A DNA stretch of 18,703 nucleotides, from the NCBI GenBank assembly GCA_902782895.1, contig CACZPA010000101.1, positions 1-18,703 of the forward strand, read 5' to 3'. The stretch comes from an uncultured Eubacteriales bacterium. GTDB lineage: Bacteria > Bacillota > Clostridia > Lachnospirales > Bianqueaceae. The position numbers were made by a program, and so were the translations under genes. Below, piece by piece: positions 8,502 through 17,009 of this stretch (position 1 is its first letter; each line of letters starts with the position of its first letter). The notes beneath the pieces were generated by a model that saw only the letters and a list, made by a program, of their open reading frames with translations, ran no database searches and was not told the origin of the DNA.

Positions 8502-8969
8502 ATGGCACTGAGAAGCATTCGCACAGATGGAGACGAGATCCTGCGTAAGGAATCCAAGAAGGTCGAGAAGTTCGACAGACGGCTGGAAATGCTGATCGAC
8601 GACATGTGGGATACGATGTACGACGCGAACGGCATCGGCCTCGCGGCGGTGCAGGTCGGCGTCCTGAAGCAGGTGATCGTCATCGATACCGGTGAGGAAG
8701 ATGAGCAGCTTGTACTGATCAATCCGGAAATCATCGCTTCGGAAGGAAATGTCTGCGAAGCGGAGGGCTGCCTGAGCATTCCCGGAAAGAGCGGCTATGT
8801 GAACCGTCCGGAGACTGTGACCGTACGCGCGCTGGACGAGAACGGTGAGCCTTTTACCCGCACGGGGACAGGACTGCTCGCGCGCTGCATGTGCCACGAG
8901 ATCGATCATCTGCATGGAATTCTCTACACGGATAAGGTCGTCGACGCGCCGGAAGGAGAGAAAGCCTGA
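8502..8969 (+). CDS. def: Peptide deformylase
   Basis: 155 residues. It removes the formyl group from the N-terminal methionine of nascent proteins at the ribosome exit. All three family motifs are visible: motif 1 GIGLAAVQ at 44-51, motif 2 EGCLS at 88-92 with metal ligand Cys90, and motif 3 HEIDH at 132-136 with metal ligands His132 and His136 and catalytic Glu133. The product is an active-looking iron- or zinc-dependent enzyme. It lies directly before fmt, which adds the formyl group, and the stop shares one base with the fmt start (TGATG), so the pair is probably translated together. Confidence 0.96.
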   Translation: MALRSIRTDGDEILRKESKKVEKFDRRLEMLIDDMWDTMYDANGIGLAAVQVGVLKQVIVIDTGEEDEQLVLINPEIIASEGNVCEAEGCLSIPGKSGYVNRPETVTVRALDENGEPFTRTGTGLLARCMCHEIDHLHGILYTDKVVDAPEGEKA

Positions 8970-9973
8970 TGCGGATCGTATTCATGGGGACGCCGGATTT
9001 TGCCGGCGGAATCCTGCGAAGTCTCCTGGACGGAGGGTATGATGTGATCGCGGTCTATACGCAGCCGGACCGGCCGCAGGGCCGCAAGGCCATCCTGACG
9101 CCGCCGCCGGTAAAAGTGATCGCGCAGCAGCATAATATCCCCGTGTATCAGCCCGTCCGGATCCGCCGCGACAGGTGGGTCGGTCTGCTGCAGGAGCAGA
9201 AACCGGACATCATCGTTGTAGCGGCTTTCGGCCAGATCCTGCCGAAATCGATTCTGGACATCGCGCCGTGTGTGAACGTGCATACATCCCTGCTGCCTCG
9301 CTACCGCGGTTCTTCGCCGATCCAGCGGGCGATCGCGTCCGGTGACGCAGAGACGGGTGTGACGATCATGCGGCTGGACGAGGGCATGGATACCGGAAAT
9401 ATCCTGCGGAAGGAGACGATTCCGATCGAAGATACCGATACCGGAGAATCCCTTTTTGAGAAGCTTGCGGTGCTCGGACAGAAAGCACTCAAGACTGTTC
9501 TCGATGAATTCGCTGCAGGGGAGGAGCTTGTGGGGACTCCGCAGGATCCGGAGCTTGCGACCTACGCCCCAATGCTGAGCCGGGAGGACGGAAGGCTTGA
9601 TTTCACAAGATCCGCGTGGCTGCTGGATTGCCAGATCCGCGCGTTCACACCCTGGCCGTCCACCTATACGATGTATGACGGCAAAGTGCTCAAGATCCTG
9701 GCCGGTCGCGTGTTCAAGAGCGGGACGGGTGCCGACGGTGCGTTCAAGGGTGAAACCGATTCTGACAGTGCAGGCCGCGCCTGTGGACAGATTCTGACAC
9801 AGGACGAGGTGCGGGAAACCGGCGGCAATGCCGGAAAGCAGATCCTTGTGCAGACCGGTGACGGACTGCTGGAGCTTCTGACGCTGCAGCTTCCGGGCAA
9901 AAAACCGCTTCCGTCCGATGTTTTCCTGCGCGGCTGCCCGCTGTGGGGCAAGACGCTCGGCGATAATCCATGA
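8969..9973 (+). CDS. fmt: Methionyl-tRNA formyltransferase
   Basis: 334 residues. It transfers a formyl group from 10-formyl-tetrahydrofolate to Met-tRNA(fMet). Seen directly: N-terminal MRIVFMGTPDFA, the catalytic region NVHTSLLPRYRG with Asn103 and His105, and GMDTG with Asp141. These match Asn108, His110 and Asp146 of the Escherichia coli enzyme. The C-terminal OB-fold tRNA-binding domain ends LQLPGKKPLPSDVFLRG. This domain holds a longer, Gly/Asp/Ser-rich loop at about residues 250-290 than I recall in typical homologues, perhaps 15-20 residues extra. The start overlaps def by 1 nt and the stop overlaps rsmB by 4 nt (ATGA). Confidence 0.95.
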   Translation: MRIVFMGTPDFAGGILRSLLDGGYDVIAVYTQPDRPQGRKAILTPPPVKVIAQQHNIPVYQPVRIRRDRWVGLLQEQKPDIIVVAAFGQILPKSILDIAPCVNVHTSLLPRYRGSSPIQRAIASGDAETGVTIMRLDEGMDTGNILRKETIPIEDTDTGESLFEKLAVLGQKALKTVLDEFAAGEELVGTPQDPELATYAPMLSREDGRLDFTRSAWLLDCQIRAFTPWPSTYTMYDGKVLKILAGRVFKSGTGADGAFKGETDSDSAGRACGQILTQDEVRETGGNAGKQILVQTGDGLLELLTLQLPGKKPLPSDVFLRGCPLWGKTLGDNP

Positions 9974-11352
9974 CCTGCAACGAAAGGCTCGAAGCTGTCC
10001 GGATCCTGGTACGGCTTGATCAGAAGGAGGCCTATGCTTCCGACGAGCTGGACATCCTTTTCCGGAAGCATCCGGAATGGCGCAGGGAGCAGAAGAGCCT
10101 GATCACGAAGCTTGTCTATACGGTCCTGACCTATGATCTGCGTCTGGACTGTTTTATCGATTTGTACTCCCGCACGCCGGTGCGACGGATGGATCCGTAT
10201 ATCCGGCAGGTGATGCGGATCAGCGCGGCACAGCTGCTTTTCCTGACGAAGATCCCGCAGCGCGCGGTGGTCAATGAGGCGGTTGCACTGGTAAAGCAAT
10301 CCGCCTGCAAAAACTTGTCAGGATACGTCAACGCAGTCCTGAGAGCCGCGATTCGCGGGGGCTTGCGGGAATCCTGGCCTGAGGCAGGGACGGATCCGAT
10401 CGCGCACTGGTCAGTACGCGCGAGTCTTCCGAAATGGATGCTGGAGATGTGGCGGGACGCTTACGGACTGGATGTCTGCATGCAGACCGCGCGGAACCTG
10501 AGCAAGCCGAGACCGCTTTCTATCCGGGTGAACCGGCTTCGGACAGATCCGGAGCAGCTCATGCAGGAGCTTGGCGATCGCAAGGTACGCAAGGGCCTGT
10601 ATGTTGAGGATGCTCTTCAGCTTGTGAATCCGGGAGACATTACAGAGCTTCCCGCGTTCAAAGAAGGCCGGTTCACGGTGCAGGACGAAAGCTCGATGCT
10701 TTGCGTCCGTGCGTTGGATCCACAGCCGGGCGAGAAGATCCTGGACCTGTGCGCGGCTCCGGGTGGTAAATCCACTTATATGGCGGAGCGCATGCGGAAC
10801 AGCGGTCTAGTAGAGGCGAGGGACATTTCAGATGCGAAATGTGCCAGAATTATGGAAAACGTGGAGCGCCTCGGGACATCCATTGTCACGGCAAAGGTCT
10901 CGGACGCGGCGGTACCGCGGCCGGAGGATGCCGGCAGATGGGATCGCGTGCTTCTGGACGCGCCTTGCTCCGGACTTGGAGTACTGCGCAATAAGCCGGA
11001 TATGAAGCAGCATCGCGGTCCGGAGGATCTGGCGGAGCTTGCAAAGCTGCAGCGGCAGATGATGGAAACGGCAGCACAGGCGGTTCGCCCCGGAGGCGTT
11101 TTCGTATACAGTACCTGTACACTTTCTCCCGCAGAGAACGAGGAGAATGTCGCTTCATTCTTAGCGGATCATCCGGAGTTCGCCCGGGATCCGCTGCCGG
11201 AGGACTGGCCGGAGATCCGTTTTGCAGGGACAGCGTCGGAGAGAAGCGGATTTGCGATGGCAGCCGCCGCCGGAATGCTGACGATTTTCCCGGAAACGGA
11301 GGGACTGGACGGATTCTTCATCGCAAGGATGCGCCGCAACGTCGGATTGTAA
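9970..11352 (+). CDS. rsmB: 16S rRNA m5C967 methyltransferase RsmB
   Basis: 460 residues. It methylates C967 of 16S rRNA using S-adenosylmethionine. Seen directly: an N-terminal NusB-like helical domain (about 1-140), then a linker and the Rossmann methyltransferase domain with motif I LDLCAAPGGKST at 258-269. Motif IV is DAPCSGLG with Cys333 and motif VI is STCTLSPAENEENV with catalytic Cys383. The end, DGFFIARMRR, is the usual family C-terminus. ATG 9970 overlaps the fmt stop (ATGA). In several Clostridia a zinc metallopeptidase gene sits between fmt and rsmB; none is here. Confidence 0.94.
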   Translation: MTCNERLEAVRILVRLDQKEAYASDELDILFRKHPEWRREQKSLITKLVYTVLTYDLRLDCFIDLYSRTPVRRMDPYIRQVMRISAAQLLFLTKIPQRAVVNEAVALVKQSACKNLSGYVNAVLRAAIRGGLRESWPEAGTDPIAHWSVRASLPKWMLEMWRDAYGLDVCMQTARNLSKPRPLSIRVNRLRTDPEQLMQELGDRKVRKGLYVEDALQLVNPGDITELPAFKEGRFTVQDESSMLCVRALDPQPGEKILDLCAAPGGKSTYMAERMRNSGLVEARDISDAKCARIMENVERLGTSIVTAKVSDAAVPRPEDAGRWDRVLLDAPCSGLGVLRNKPDMKQHRGPEDLAELAKLQRQMMETAAQAVRPGGVFVYSTCTLSPAENEENVASFLADHPEFARDPLPEDWPEIRFAGTASERSGFAMAAAAGMLTIFPETEGLDGFFIARMRRNVGL

Positions 11353-11364
11353 TTTGGAGGAATG

Positions 11365-12417
11365 ATGAACACACCGGATGCCTACTCGATGATGCCGGAA
11401 GAATGGAAAGCATATATCCTCTCACAGGGGGAGAGGTCTTTTCGTGCGCCGCAGATCTATGGATGGCTGCACAGAGACCATGCGTTTTCCTATGGGGACA
11501 TGACCAATCTTCCGAAATCGCTGCGGGAAAAACTTGCCGCTGAGCTTCCGCTGCATGGCGCCAAAATCGCGCTCGCCCAGCGTTCACGGAGTGACGATAC
11601 GGTCAAGTACCTGATGACGCTGTGGGACGGAGAACAGATCGAAACCGTCCTGATGCGGTATCATTACGGGTATTCCCTGTGTATTTCATCGCAGGTCGGA
11701 TGCCGCATGGGATGCCGGTTCTGCGCTTCGGCGCTTGCCGGACGCAAACGGGATCTTACCGCCGGCGAAATGGTTTCTCAGATCTACGCGGTCGAGGCGG
11801 CGGAGGGCGTGACGGTTTCGCATGTCGTCGTGATGGGCTGCGGCGAGCCGTTTGACAATTATGACGAACTGATCCGTTTTCTGAAGCTGATCACGAATCC
11901 GGCCGGCAAGAATATGAGCATCCGCAATCTGACGGTTTCGACTTGCGGACTGACGGCAGAGATGCGGCGCTTCGCGGATCTGGACCTCGGTGTGACGCTC
12001 GCGGTGTCGCTCCACGCTTCAAATGACGGGATCCGCCGGCAGATCATGCCGATCGCGAACCGTGTATCCATGGAAGAGCTGCTCGATGCCTGCCGTTATT
12101 ATACGGACAGGACACATCGTCGCATTACGTTTGAATATGCACTGATCCGGGACGTCAACGATGGACCGGCGCAGGCAAAAGAGCTGGCGCAGCGCCTGCA
12201 CGGAATGCTGGCGCACGTGAATCTGATTCCGCTCAATCCCGTAACAGAGCGCAATCTGAAAGGCTCGGATCCGGAGAGAGTGAAAGCTTTCGCCGGCATT
12301 CTGGAGACAGAACATATCCCGGTCACCGTGCGCCGGGAGATGGGACAGGATATCGACGCCGCCTGTGGTCAGCTGCGGCGCCGGCACAGTCAGGAAAAGA
12401 AGGAGGGAGAGATGTGA
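11365..12417 (+). CDS. rlmN: Dual-specificity RNA methyltransferase RlmN (radical SAM)
   Basis: 350 residues from ATG 11365. RlmN makes 2-methyladenosine at A2503 of 23S rRNA and A37 of some tRNAs. Seen directly: the 4Fe-4S cysteines of CxxxCxxC at 113, 117 and 120, the conserved catalytic Cys106 (SLCISSQVG) and the methyl-carrying C-terminal Cys334 (DIDAACGQL), so both mechanistic cysteines are kept. MGCGEPFDNY is the GEP motif. ATG 11362 is only 1 nt from GGAGG (11356-11360); ATG 11365, 4 nt away, is slightly better, and the difference is one residue. The last codons contain the Shine-Dalgarno site and GTG start of the next gene. Confidence 0.94.
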   Translation: MNTPDAYSMMPEEWKAYILSQGERSFRAPQIYGWLHRDHAFSYGDMTNLPKSLREKLAAELPLHGAKIALAQRSRSDDTVKYLMTLWDGEQIETVLMRYHYGYSLCISSQVGCRMGCRFCASALAGRKRDLTAGEMVSQIYAVEAAEGVTVSHVVVMGCGEPFDNYDELIRFLKLITNPAGKNMSIRNLTVSTCGLTAEMRRFADLDLGVTLAVSLHASNDGIRRQIMPIANRVSMEELLDACRYYTDRTHRRITFEYALIRDVNDGPAQAKELAQRLHGMLAHVNLIPLNPVTERNLKGSDPERVKAFAGILETEHIPVTVRREMGQDIDAACGQLRRRHSQEKKEGEM

Positions 12418-13157
12418 GATCGGCAGCAGACAGCAATATCGGCGTCCGCAGACTGGTGAATCAGGACCGGGTCTTCGCAAGCGATAAACCGGTCGGCGTC
12501 TTTCCCAATCTGTATATCGTAGCGGACGGCATGGGCGGAGAGGCGGCCGGCGAAGTTGCCGCTGCCGCTGCCATAGAGAGCGCGGTCCGTTTTGCCAGGC
12601 ATTCATGGTCGGAGGACCCGGAGCGGCTTTTACGGGAGATGGGACAGGTCGTGAACGCGGACGTGTATGATATCGCGGCGCATCACATTGAATACGCCGG
12701 GATGGGGACGACTCTCGTCGCGGTCTCGGTCTTTGAGGACGCGGCATACTGCATTAATATCGGAGATTCCAGGCTTTACGCCATCAATTATAAAGACGAA
12801 TTCGTGCGGATCACGACCGATCATTCTCTGGTCGAAGCGCTGGTCCAGCGGGGACAGCTCACAGAGGAAGAGGCTCGGGTACACCGGGACAGGAATCTGA
12901 TTACAAGGGCTGTCGGCACCAATAAAACCGTTCAGTCCGATATCTACCGAATACCGATTGAGTATCCGAGGATGCTGCTTCTGTGTTCGGACGGGCTGCA
13001 TGGGCAGGTTGATGACAGCAGGATCAGCGAGATCATACGGATCAGCGGATATCCGTTGTCTGTGCGGGTGGAAATGCTGATCCAGGAAGCCAACCGCAAC
13101 GGTGGTTCCGATAACGTTTCCGTCATTCTGGCGGATCTTGGAAAGGAGGTGAGATAA
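12414..13157 (+). CDS. stp: PP2C-family Ser/Thr protein phosphatase (PrpC/Stp)
   Basis: 247 residues. It is the metal-dependent phosphatase that reverses phosphorylation by the adjacent PASTA kinase. Seen directly: VNQDR with Asp18, VADGMGGE with Asp38, GMGTTL, NIGDSRLY with Asp118, CSDGL with Asp193 and GGSDNVSV with Asp233; the metal-binding acidic residues are all present. The family usually has DGMGGH, and here the last position is Glu. The start is GTG 12414 overlapping the rlmN stop by 4 nt (GTGA), with AGGAGG at 12401-12406 seven nt upstream. There is no membrane segment, so it is cytoplasmic. Confidence 0.94.
   Translation: MRSAADSNIGVRRLVNQDRVFASDKPVGVFPNLYIVADGMGGEAAGEVAAAAAIESAVRFARHSWSEDPERLLREMGQVVNADVYDIAAHHIEYAGMGTTLVAVSVFEDAAYCINIGDSRLYAINYKDEFVRITTDHSLVEALVQRGQLTEEEARVHRDRNLITRAVGTNKTVQSDIYRIPIEYPRMLLLCSDGLHGQVDDSRISEIIRISGYPLSVRVEMLIQEANRNGGSDNVSVILADLGKEVR
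13142..13152 (+). promoter_or_regulatory. Near-perfect ribosome binding site of prkC
   Basis: AAAGGAGGTGA at 13142-13152 is the full complement of the 16S rRNA 3' end, with 7 nt from the GGAGG core to ATG 13157. It lies inside the last codons of stp. It is the strongest ribosome site seen in the operon and fixes the prkC start. Confidence 0.75.
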
Positions 13158-15187
13158 TGTATCAGATCGGTGAACTGATCGCGGGCAGATATGAATTGAA
13201 GGAGATTCTCGGCAGCGGCGGGATGGCGGTTGTTTTCCGCGCCATGGACCGCAAGCTGGACCGTGAAGTTACCGTTAAGGTAATGCGGGAGGATTTCAAC
13301 AACGACCCGGTCCAGGTCGAGAATTTCCAGAAGGAAGCGCACGCGGTGGCGATGCTTTCCCATGCGAATATCGCGGGAATCTATGATGTCGGTTCCGAGC
13401 AGGGCCTTCAGTATATGGTCAAAGAATACGTGGACGGCATCACACTGAAAGAATACATTTCTCACCGCCGTCATATGACCTCCGACGAGATCGTCAAGGT
13501 TACGCTGAAGATCGCGGAAGGCCTGCGGTGCGCGCATCGGGCAAACATTATCCATCGGGATGTCAAGCCGCAGAATGTACTGGTCAGTCCGCAGGGTGAA
13601 GTAAAGGTCACGGATTTCGGCATTGCGACGTTTGCCAAGACCGATACGGCGCCGGACGAGAAGGAAGCGATGGGATCGGTGCATTATATCTCACCGGAAC
13701 AGGCCCGCGGCAAGGCGGTCGACGCCCGCAGCGATCTGTATTCTCTTGGTATTACGATGTATGAAATGGCCACGGGCGATACGCCTTTTGACGGCGAGAC
13801 GCCTGTGGAGGTCGCCATCAAACAGGTCAAGGAGCCGATGCCTTCTCCACGGGAAAAGGTGCCGGAGCTGTGGCCGGGTCTGGAAACAATTATCTATGGC
13901 CTTACCCGGAAAAATCCGGAAGACCGTTATCAGAACTGTGATCAGCTGATCGCGGATCTGCGCCGCGTCTATAAGGACCCGACACACACCGGAGCGGCCG
14001 GATCCGGAACGGATGTACATCTGCAGCCGCTTACAGATGAGGATATCCGCAAAGCCTCCCACAGCGGAGAATATGTGGTCGGAAGCGGTACAGAGAAGAA
14101 TGGAGATACGGACACGCAGCTGACCTTCTGGCAGCGTCACGGAGTACTGATCTTAACAGTCGGTCTGTGTCTCGCATTGGCGCTGCTCGGCGCGGTTGTG
14201 ATGCGTTTCCTGCGGCAGGATTCCGATCCGGCCGGCAACAGTTCTGTCCCTGTAGAGACGGCAACGATCCGTCTGCCGGGCTTTCAGGGCATGACGAAGC
14301 AGGAAGCGGAGCTTGCAGCGGCGGATGTCGGAATCCAGGTCGTCTTTACCGATGCCGGATATATCTATGATTCGAATTACCCGGAGGGGACCATCGTATT
14401 CCAGGATCCGAAAGCCAATACGGAATTCCATTCCGGCGATACGGTGGAGGTCGCGCTTACGCTCTCCCGCGGGGAGAAAGCTCCCTCCCGTATCGCCAAC
14501 TATGAGAACAAGCCATATGAGGAGGCAATACAGTCCCTCTCGGATCTCGGGATCACCTATGAGATCCGCAAACAGCAGGTAACGAAGGAGGAGCAGGTCG
14601 GGGTCGTCATCGCGCAGGCACCGTATGCAGGCATAGAAATCACCGATACGACCACCGTTATTCTGACCGTGGGCGTTATGGACGCGCAGACGGTATCTGT
14701 CCCGGATCTTCGCGGCAGAACACTGGAAGAAGCGGCAAAGCTGCTGACGGAAGCCAAGCTGAAGGTTGGCAAGACGACGGAAGCGCCGAGTGAGACGGTT
14801 GAAGAAGGCAAGATCCTGGCGCAGAGTCCTGTGGGCGGTTCCAAACTGCAGGCTAACATGTCCGTTGACATCACGGTTTCTTCCGGCAAATCAGAAGAGT
14901 CCACGGAAGAAGGCACAAGCGGACGATTCCTGCTCTCCGCGGATCTCTTCACGGGCAAGGGACAGGATTCGCAGGGCTCCGACAACAGCTCCGGATCGGC
15001 CCCGGTATCCGGACAGGTTAAGGTCGAAGCGGAGAAGAGTGACGGTTCCCGCGAGACGGTTTTTGATCAGAAATTGAGTGAGAAGGATATGGCGTCCAAG
15101 GACTACTGGATCGAGTATCCGGCCGGGACGGTTGCGCTGCATGTTCTGGTGGACGGAGAAGAGCAGTTCAGCGTTACGGTGCGATGA
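13157..15187 (+). CDS. prkC: PASTA-domain Ser/Thr protein kinase PrkC
   Basis: 676 residues, single-pass membrane kinase that senses muropeptides or lipid II and phosphorylates cytoplasmic targets. Kinase domain about 12-270: Gly-rich loop GSGGMAVVF at 19-27, Lys41, helix-C Glu60, HRDVKPQN at 133-140, DFG at 153-155, and activation segment through SPEQARG. A cytoplasmic linker (about 275-325) precedes one membrane helix at about 327-352. Outside are three PASTA repeats at roughly 369-438, 442-507 and 511-576; the third (VPDLRGRTLEEA) is the most canonical and the second (APSRIANYENKPYEEA) diverges at its start. A Ser/Gly/Glu-rich linker (577-618) leads to an extra beta-rich segment (619-676). 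The start overlaps the stp stop (TAATG). Confidence 0.95.
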   Translation: MYQIGELIAGRYELKEILGSGGMAVVFRAMDRKLDREVTVKVMREDFNNDPVQVENFQKEAHAVAMLSHANIAGIYDVGSEQGLQYMVKEYVDGITLKEYISHRRHMTSDEIVKVTLKIAEGLRCAHRANIIHRDVKPQNVLVSPQGEVKVTDFGIATFAKTDTAPDEKEAMGSVHYISPEQARGKAVDARSDLYSLGITMYEMATGDTPFDGETPVEVAIKQVKEPMPSPREKVPELWPGLETIIYGLTRKNPEDRYQNCDQLIADLRRVYKDPTHTGAAGSGTDVHLQPLTDEDIRKASHSGEYVVGSGTEKNGDTDTQLTFWQRHGVLILTVGLCLALALLGAVVMRFLRQDSDPAGNSSVPVETATIRLPGFQGMTKQEAELAAADVGIQVVFTDAGYIYDSNYPEGTIVFQDPKANTEFHSGDTVEVALTLSRGEKAPSRIANYENKPYEEAIQSLSDLGITYEIRKQQVTKEEQVGVVIAQAPYAGIEITDTTTVILTVGVMDAQTVSVPDLRGRTLEEAAKLLTEAKLKVGKTTEAPSETVEEGKILAQSPVGGSKLQANMSVDITVSSGKSEESTEEGTSGRFLLSADLFTGKGQDSQGSDNSSGSAPVSGQVKVEAEKSDGSRETVFDQKLSEKDMASKDYWIEYPAGTVALHVLVDGEEQFSVTVR

Positions 15188-15200
15188 AACGGAGTGAGAT

Positions 15201-16283
15201 ATGCCAACCGGCAGAATAATACGATCGATAGCGGGTTTTTATGATCTCGCGGAGACAAACGGAGCTGGATCCGGAGAGATGGTCAGCGCTTCAGCAGCGG
15301 TTTTCGCGCAGGGGGCGCCGATCGGAAGCAGTGTTGTGGTGAACGGCATCCGGATCACACGATGCCGCGGAAAGGGAACTTTCCGCAAAAAAGGCATCAC
15401 GCCGATGGTCGGAGATCTGGCGGAGTACACGGAAGGCGGACTCGTCACGGCAATCCTGCCGCGCCGGAATGAAATGATACGGCCTCAGGTGAGCAATGTG
15501 GATCAGGCACTCGTCGTGATCGCGGCGACAGTGCCGGAACCGAATTTCGACCTTGTGGAAAAGATGCTGCTGATGATCCGGAGGGCCGAGATCCGTCCGG
15601 TCATCATTTTCAACAAATGGGATACGCTGGAAGAGACGGACTGCGGGCAGATCCGGGAGAGGGCGGAAGGCTACAGGAAGGCCGGTTTCCGGGTCATCTG
15701 TACGAGCGCGGCAACCGGACTCGGTGTGGAAGAGCTGCGCGCGGAGCTTGCGGGACGGATCAGCGTCTTCGCGGGACCGTCCGGCGTAGGCAAATCATCA
15801 CTGCTCAACAGTCTGCTTCCAGAGGATTCCTTCGCGACCGGAGCGTTGAGTGAGAAGATCCAGCGTGGGCGCAATACGACACGCTGCGCGGAGCTGATCC
15901 AGCTGCCGGGCCTGCAATGCGGGCAGGCAGCTTTGTCAGGCGGGCAGCCGAGAGTCGAGGATGGGCAGACGGAACCGCAAATCGGCCAGCCGGGATATCT
16001 TGTGGACACGCCGGGATTCACATCCCTGGATCTGACACTGTATCCCGACGATCTGGCGGGATTTTTCCCGGAATTCGCGCCGTATCTCGGCAAATGCTAT
16101 TATACTGGCTGCCGGCATCATGAGGAGCCGGACTGCGCGGTCCGGGAGGCTGTCAGCCGCGGTGAGATCGTGAAATTCCGCTACGAAAGCTATCTGCAGA
16201 TGCTGGCGGAGGCGGAAGAGGCTTTTCCGGACAGTGAGCTTTACAAGACCAGAATCAATACGAGAAAGGAAAAAACACCATGA
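15201..16283 (+). CDS. rsgA: Ribosome small-subunit-dependent GTPase RsgA, with two extra loops
   Basis: 360 residues, longer than the roughly 290-300 of many Firmicute homologues. RsgA (YjeQ/CpgA) acts in late 30S maturation and is stimulated by the subunit. It has the circularly permuted GTPase order: G4 NKWD at 138-141, G5 SA at 169-170, G1 GPSGVGKSS at 192-200, switch I Thr in RGRNTTR, then G3 DTPG at 269-272. The C-terminal zinc knuckle has Cys299, Cys304, His306 and Cys312. Two segments look inserted. One is in the OB fold between GFYDL and CRGKGTFRKKGITP (about 17-50). The other is between ELIQLPG and YLVDTPG (about 238-265), where GQ recurs every seven residues. The start has GGAG at 15191-15194 (6 nt). 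Confidence 0.94.
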   Translation: MPTGRIIRSIAGFYDLAETNGAGSGEMVSASAAVFAQGAPIGSSVVVNGIRITRCRGKGTFRKKGITPMVGDLAEYTEGGLVTAILPRRNEMIRPQVSNVDQALVVIAATVPEPNFDLVEKMLLMIRRAEIRPVIIFNKWDTLEETDCGQIRERAEGYRKAGFRVICTSAATGLGVEELRAELAGRISVFAGPSGVGKSSLLNSLLPEDSFATGALSEKIQRGRNTTRCAELIQLPGLQCGQAALSGGQPRVEDGQTEPQIGQPGYLVDTPGFTSLDLTLYPDDLAGFFPEFAPYLGKCYYTGCRHHEEPDCAVREAVSRGEIVKFRYESYLQMLAEAEEAFPDSELYKTRINTRKEKTP

Positions 16284-16981
16284 ATCTTTTATCAGCATCG
16301 GTACTTGCCTGTGATTTTTCTGAACTGGGAGAGCAGGTCGCGATGGCGGAGCGCTGCGGAGCGGACTATATCCATCTGGACGTCATGGACGGTCACTTTG
16401 TGCCGAATCTGACCTTCGGACCCATGTTCGTAGAAGCGGTACGGCCGTTCGCGAAGATCTTCTTCGACGTGCATATGATGGTGACGGATCCGATGGATCT
16501 CGCGGAATCCTTTGTCAAGGCCGGCGCGGACGGTATTACGATCCATGCCGAGTCTTTCCGGAAGACACCGGTTACCTCCGGAACACCGGGAAATGTCATT
16601 GCGACAGAGGATGATATCGATTATGACAGACTGAAGGCAGCGCTGCTGCGTCTTCGTGAGATGGGAGTCCATCCGGGCTGCTCAATCTCGCCGCTGACAC
16701 CGGTTGAGGTCCTTAAGCCCATCCTGCCGCTCGTGGATATGGTCCTGATCATGACGGTGCAGCCGGGTTACGGCGGACAGAAGCTGATTCCCGAAACACT
16801 GGACAAGGTCCGCACACTGCGCTCCTGGGCGCCGGAGCTGGATATCGAGGTAGATGGCGGGATCAACAACTCTACACTGGCGGAGACGCTTGCGGCCGGC
16901 GCGAATGTCATCGTGATGGGCACCGGTTTCTTCCGGGCAGAAGATCCGGCAGAGGCGGCACGCGTTTTCCACGCGATGTAA
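16280..16981 (+). CDS. rpe: Ribulose-phosphate 3-epimerase
   Basis: 233 residues. It interconverts ribulose 5-phosphate and xylulose 5-phosphate in the pentose phosphate pathway. Seen directly: the TIM-barrel start SASVLACDF, IHLDVMDGHFVPNLTFGP with metal ligands His32 and Asp34, DVHMMV with His65, QPGYGGQ at 161-167, and VDGGIN with Asp192. The family is usually about 215-225 residues; here a stretch at about 93-113 (from FRKTPV to DDIDYD) appears to be an extra loop before the helix that leads to GVHPGCSISPLTP. The start overlaps the rsgA stop by 4 nt (ATGA). Confidence 0.95.
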   Translation: MNLLSASVLACDFSELGEQVAMAERCGADYIHLDVMDGHFVPNLTFGPMFVEAVRPFAKIFFDVHMMVTDPMDLAESFVKAGADGITIHAESFRKTPVTSGTPGNVIATEDDIDYDRLKAALLRLREMGVHPGCSISPLTPVEVLKPILPLVDMVLIMTVQPGYGGQKLIPETLDKVRTLRSWAPELDIEVDGGINNSTLAETLAAGANVIVMGTGFFRAEDPAEAARVFHAM

Positions 16982-17009
16982 GAAAGTACCGGATGAGGCT
17001 TTCAATAGG

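Noticed and set aside
7133..8779. Long open frame of 548 codons on the - strand opposite priA and def
   Set aside because: It is a shadow: both + strand genes are complete with all catalytic motifs, and the antisense product has no recognisable motif and spans a gene boundary.
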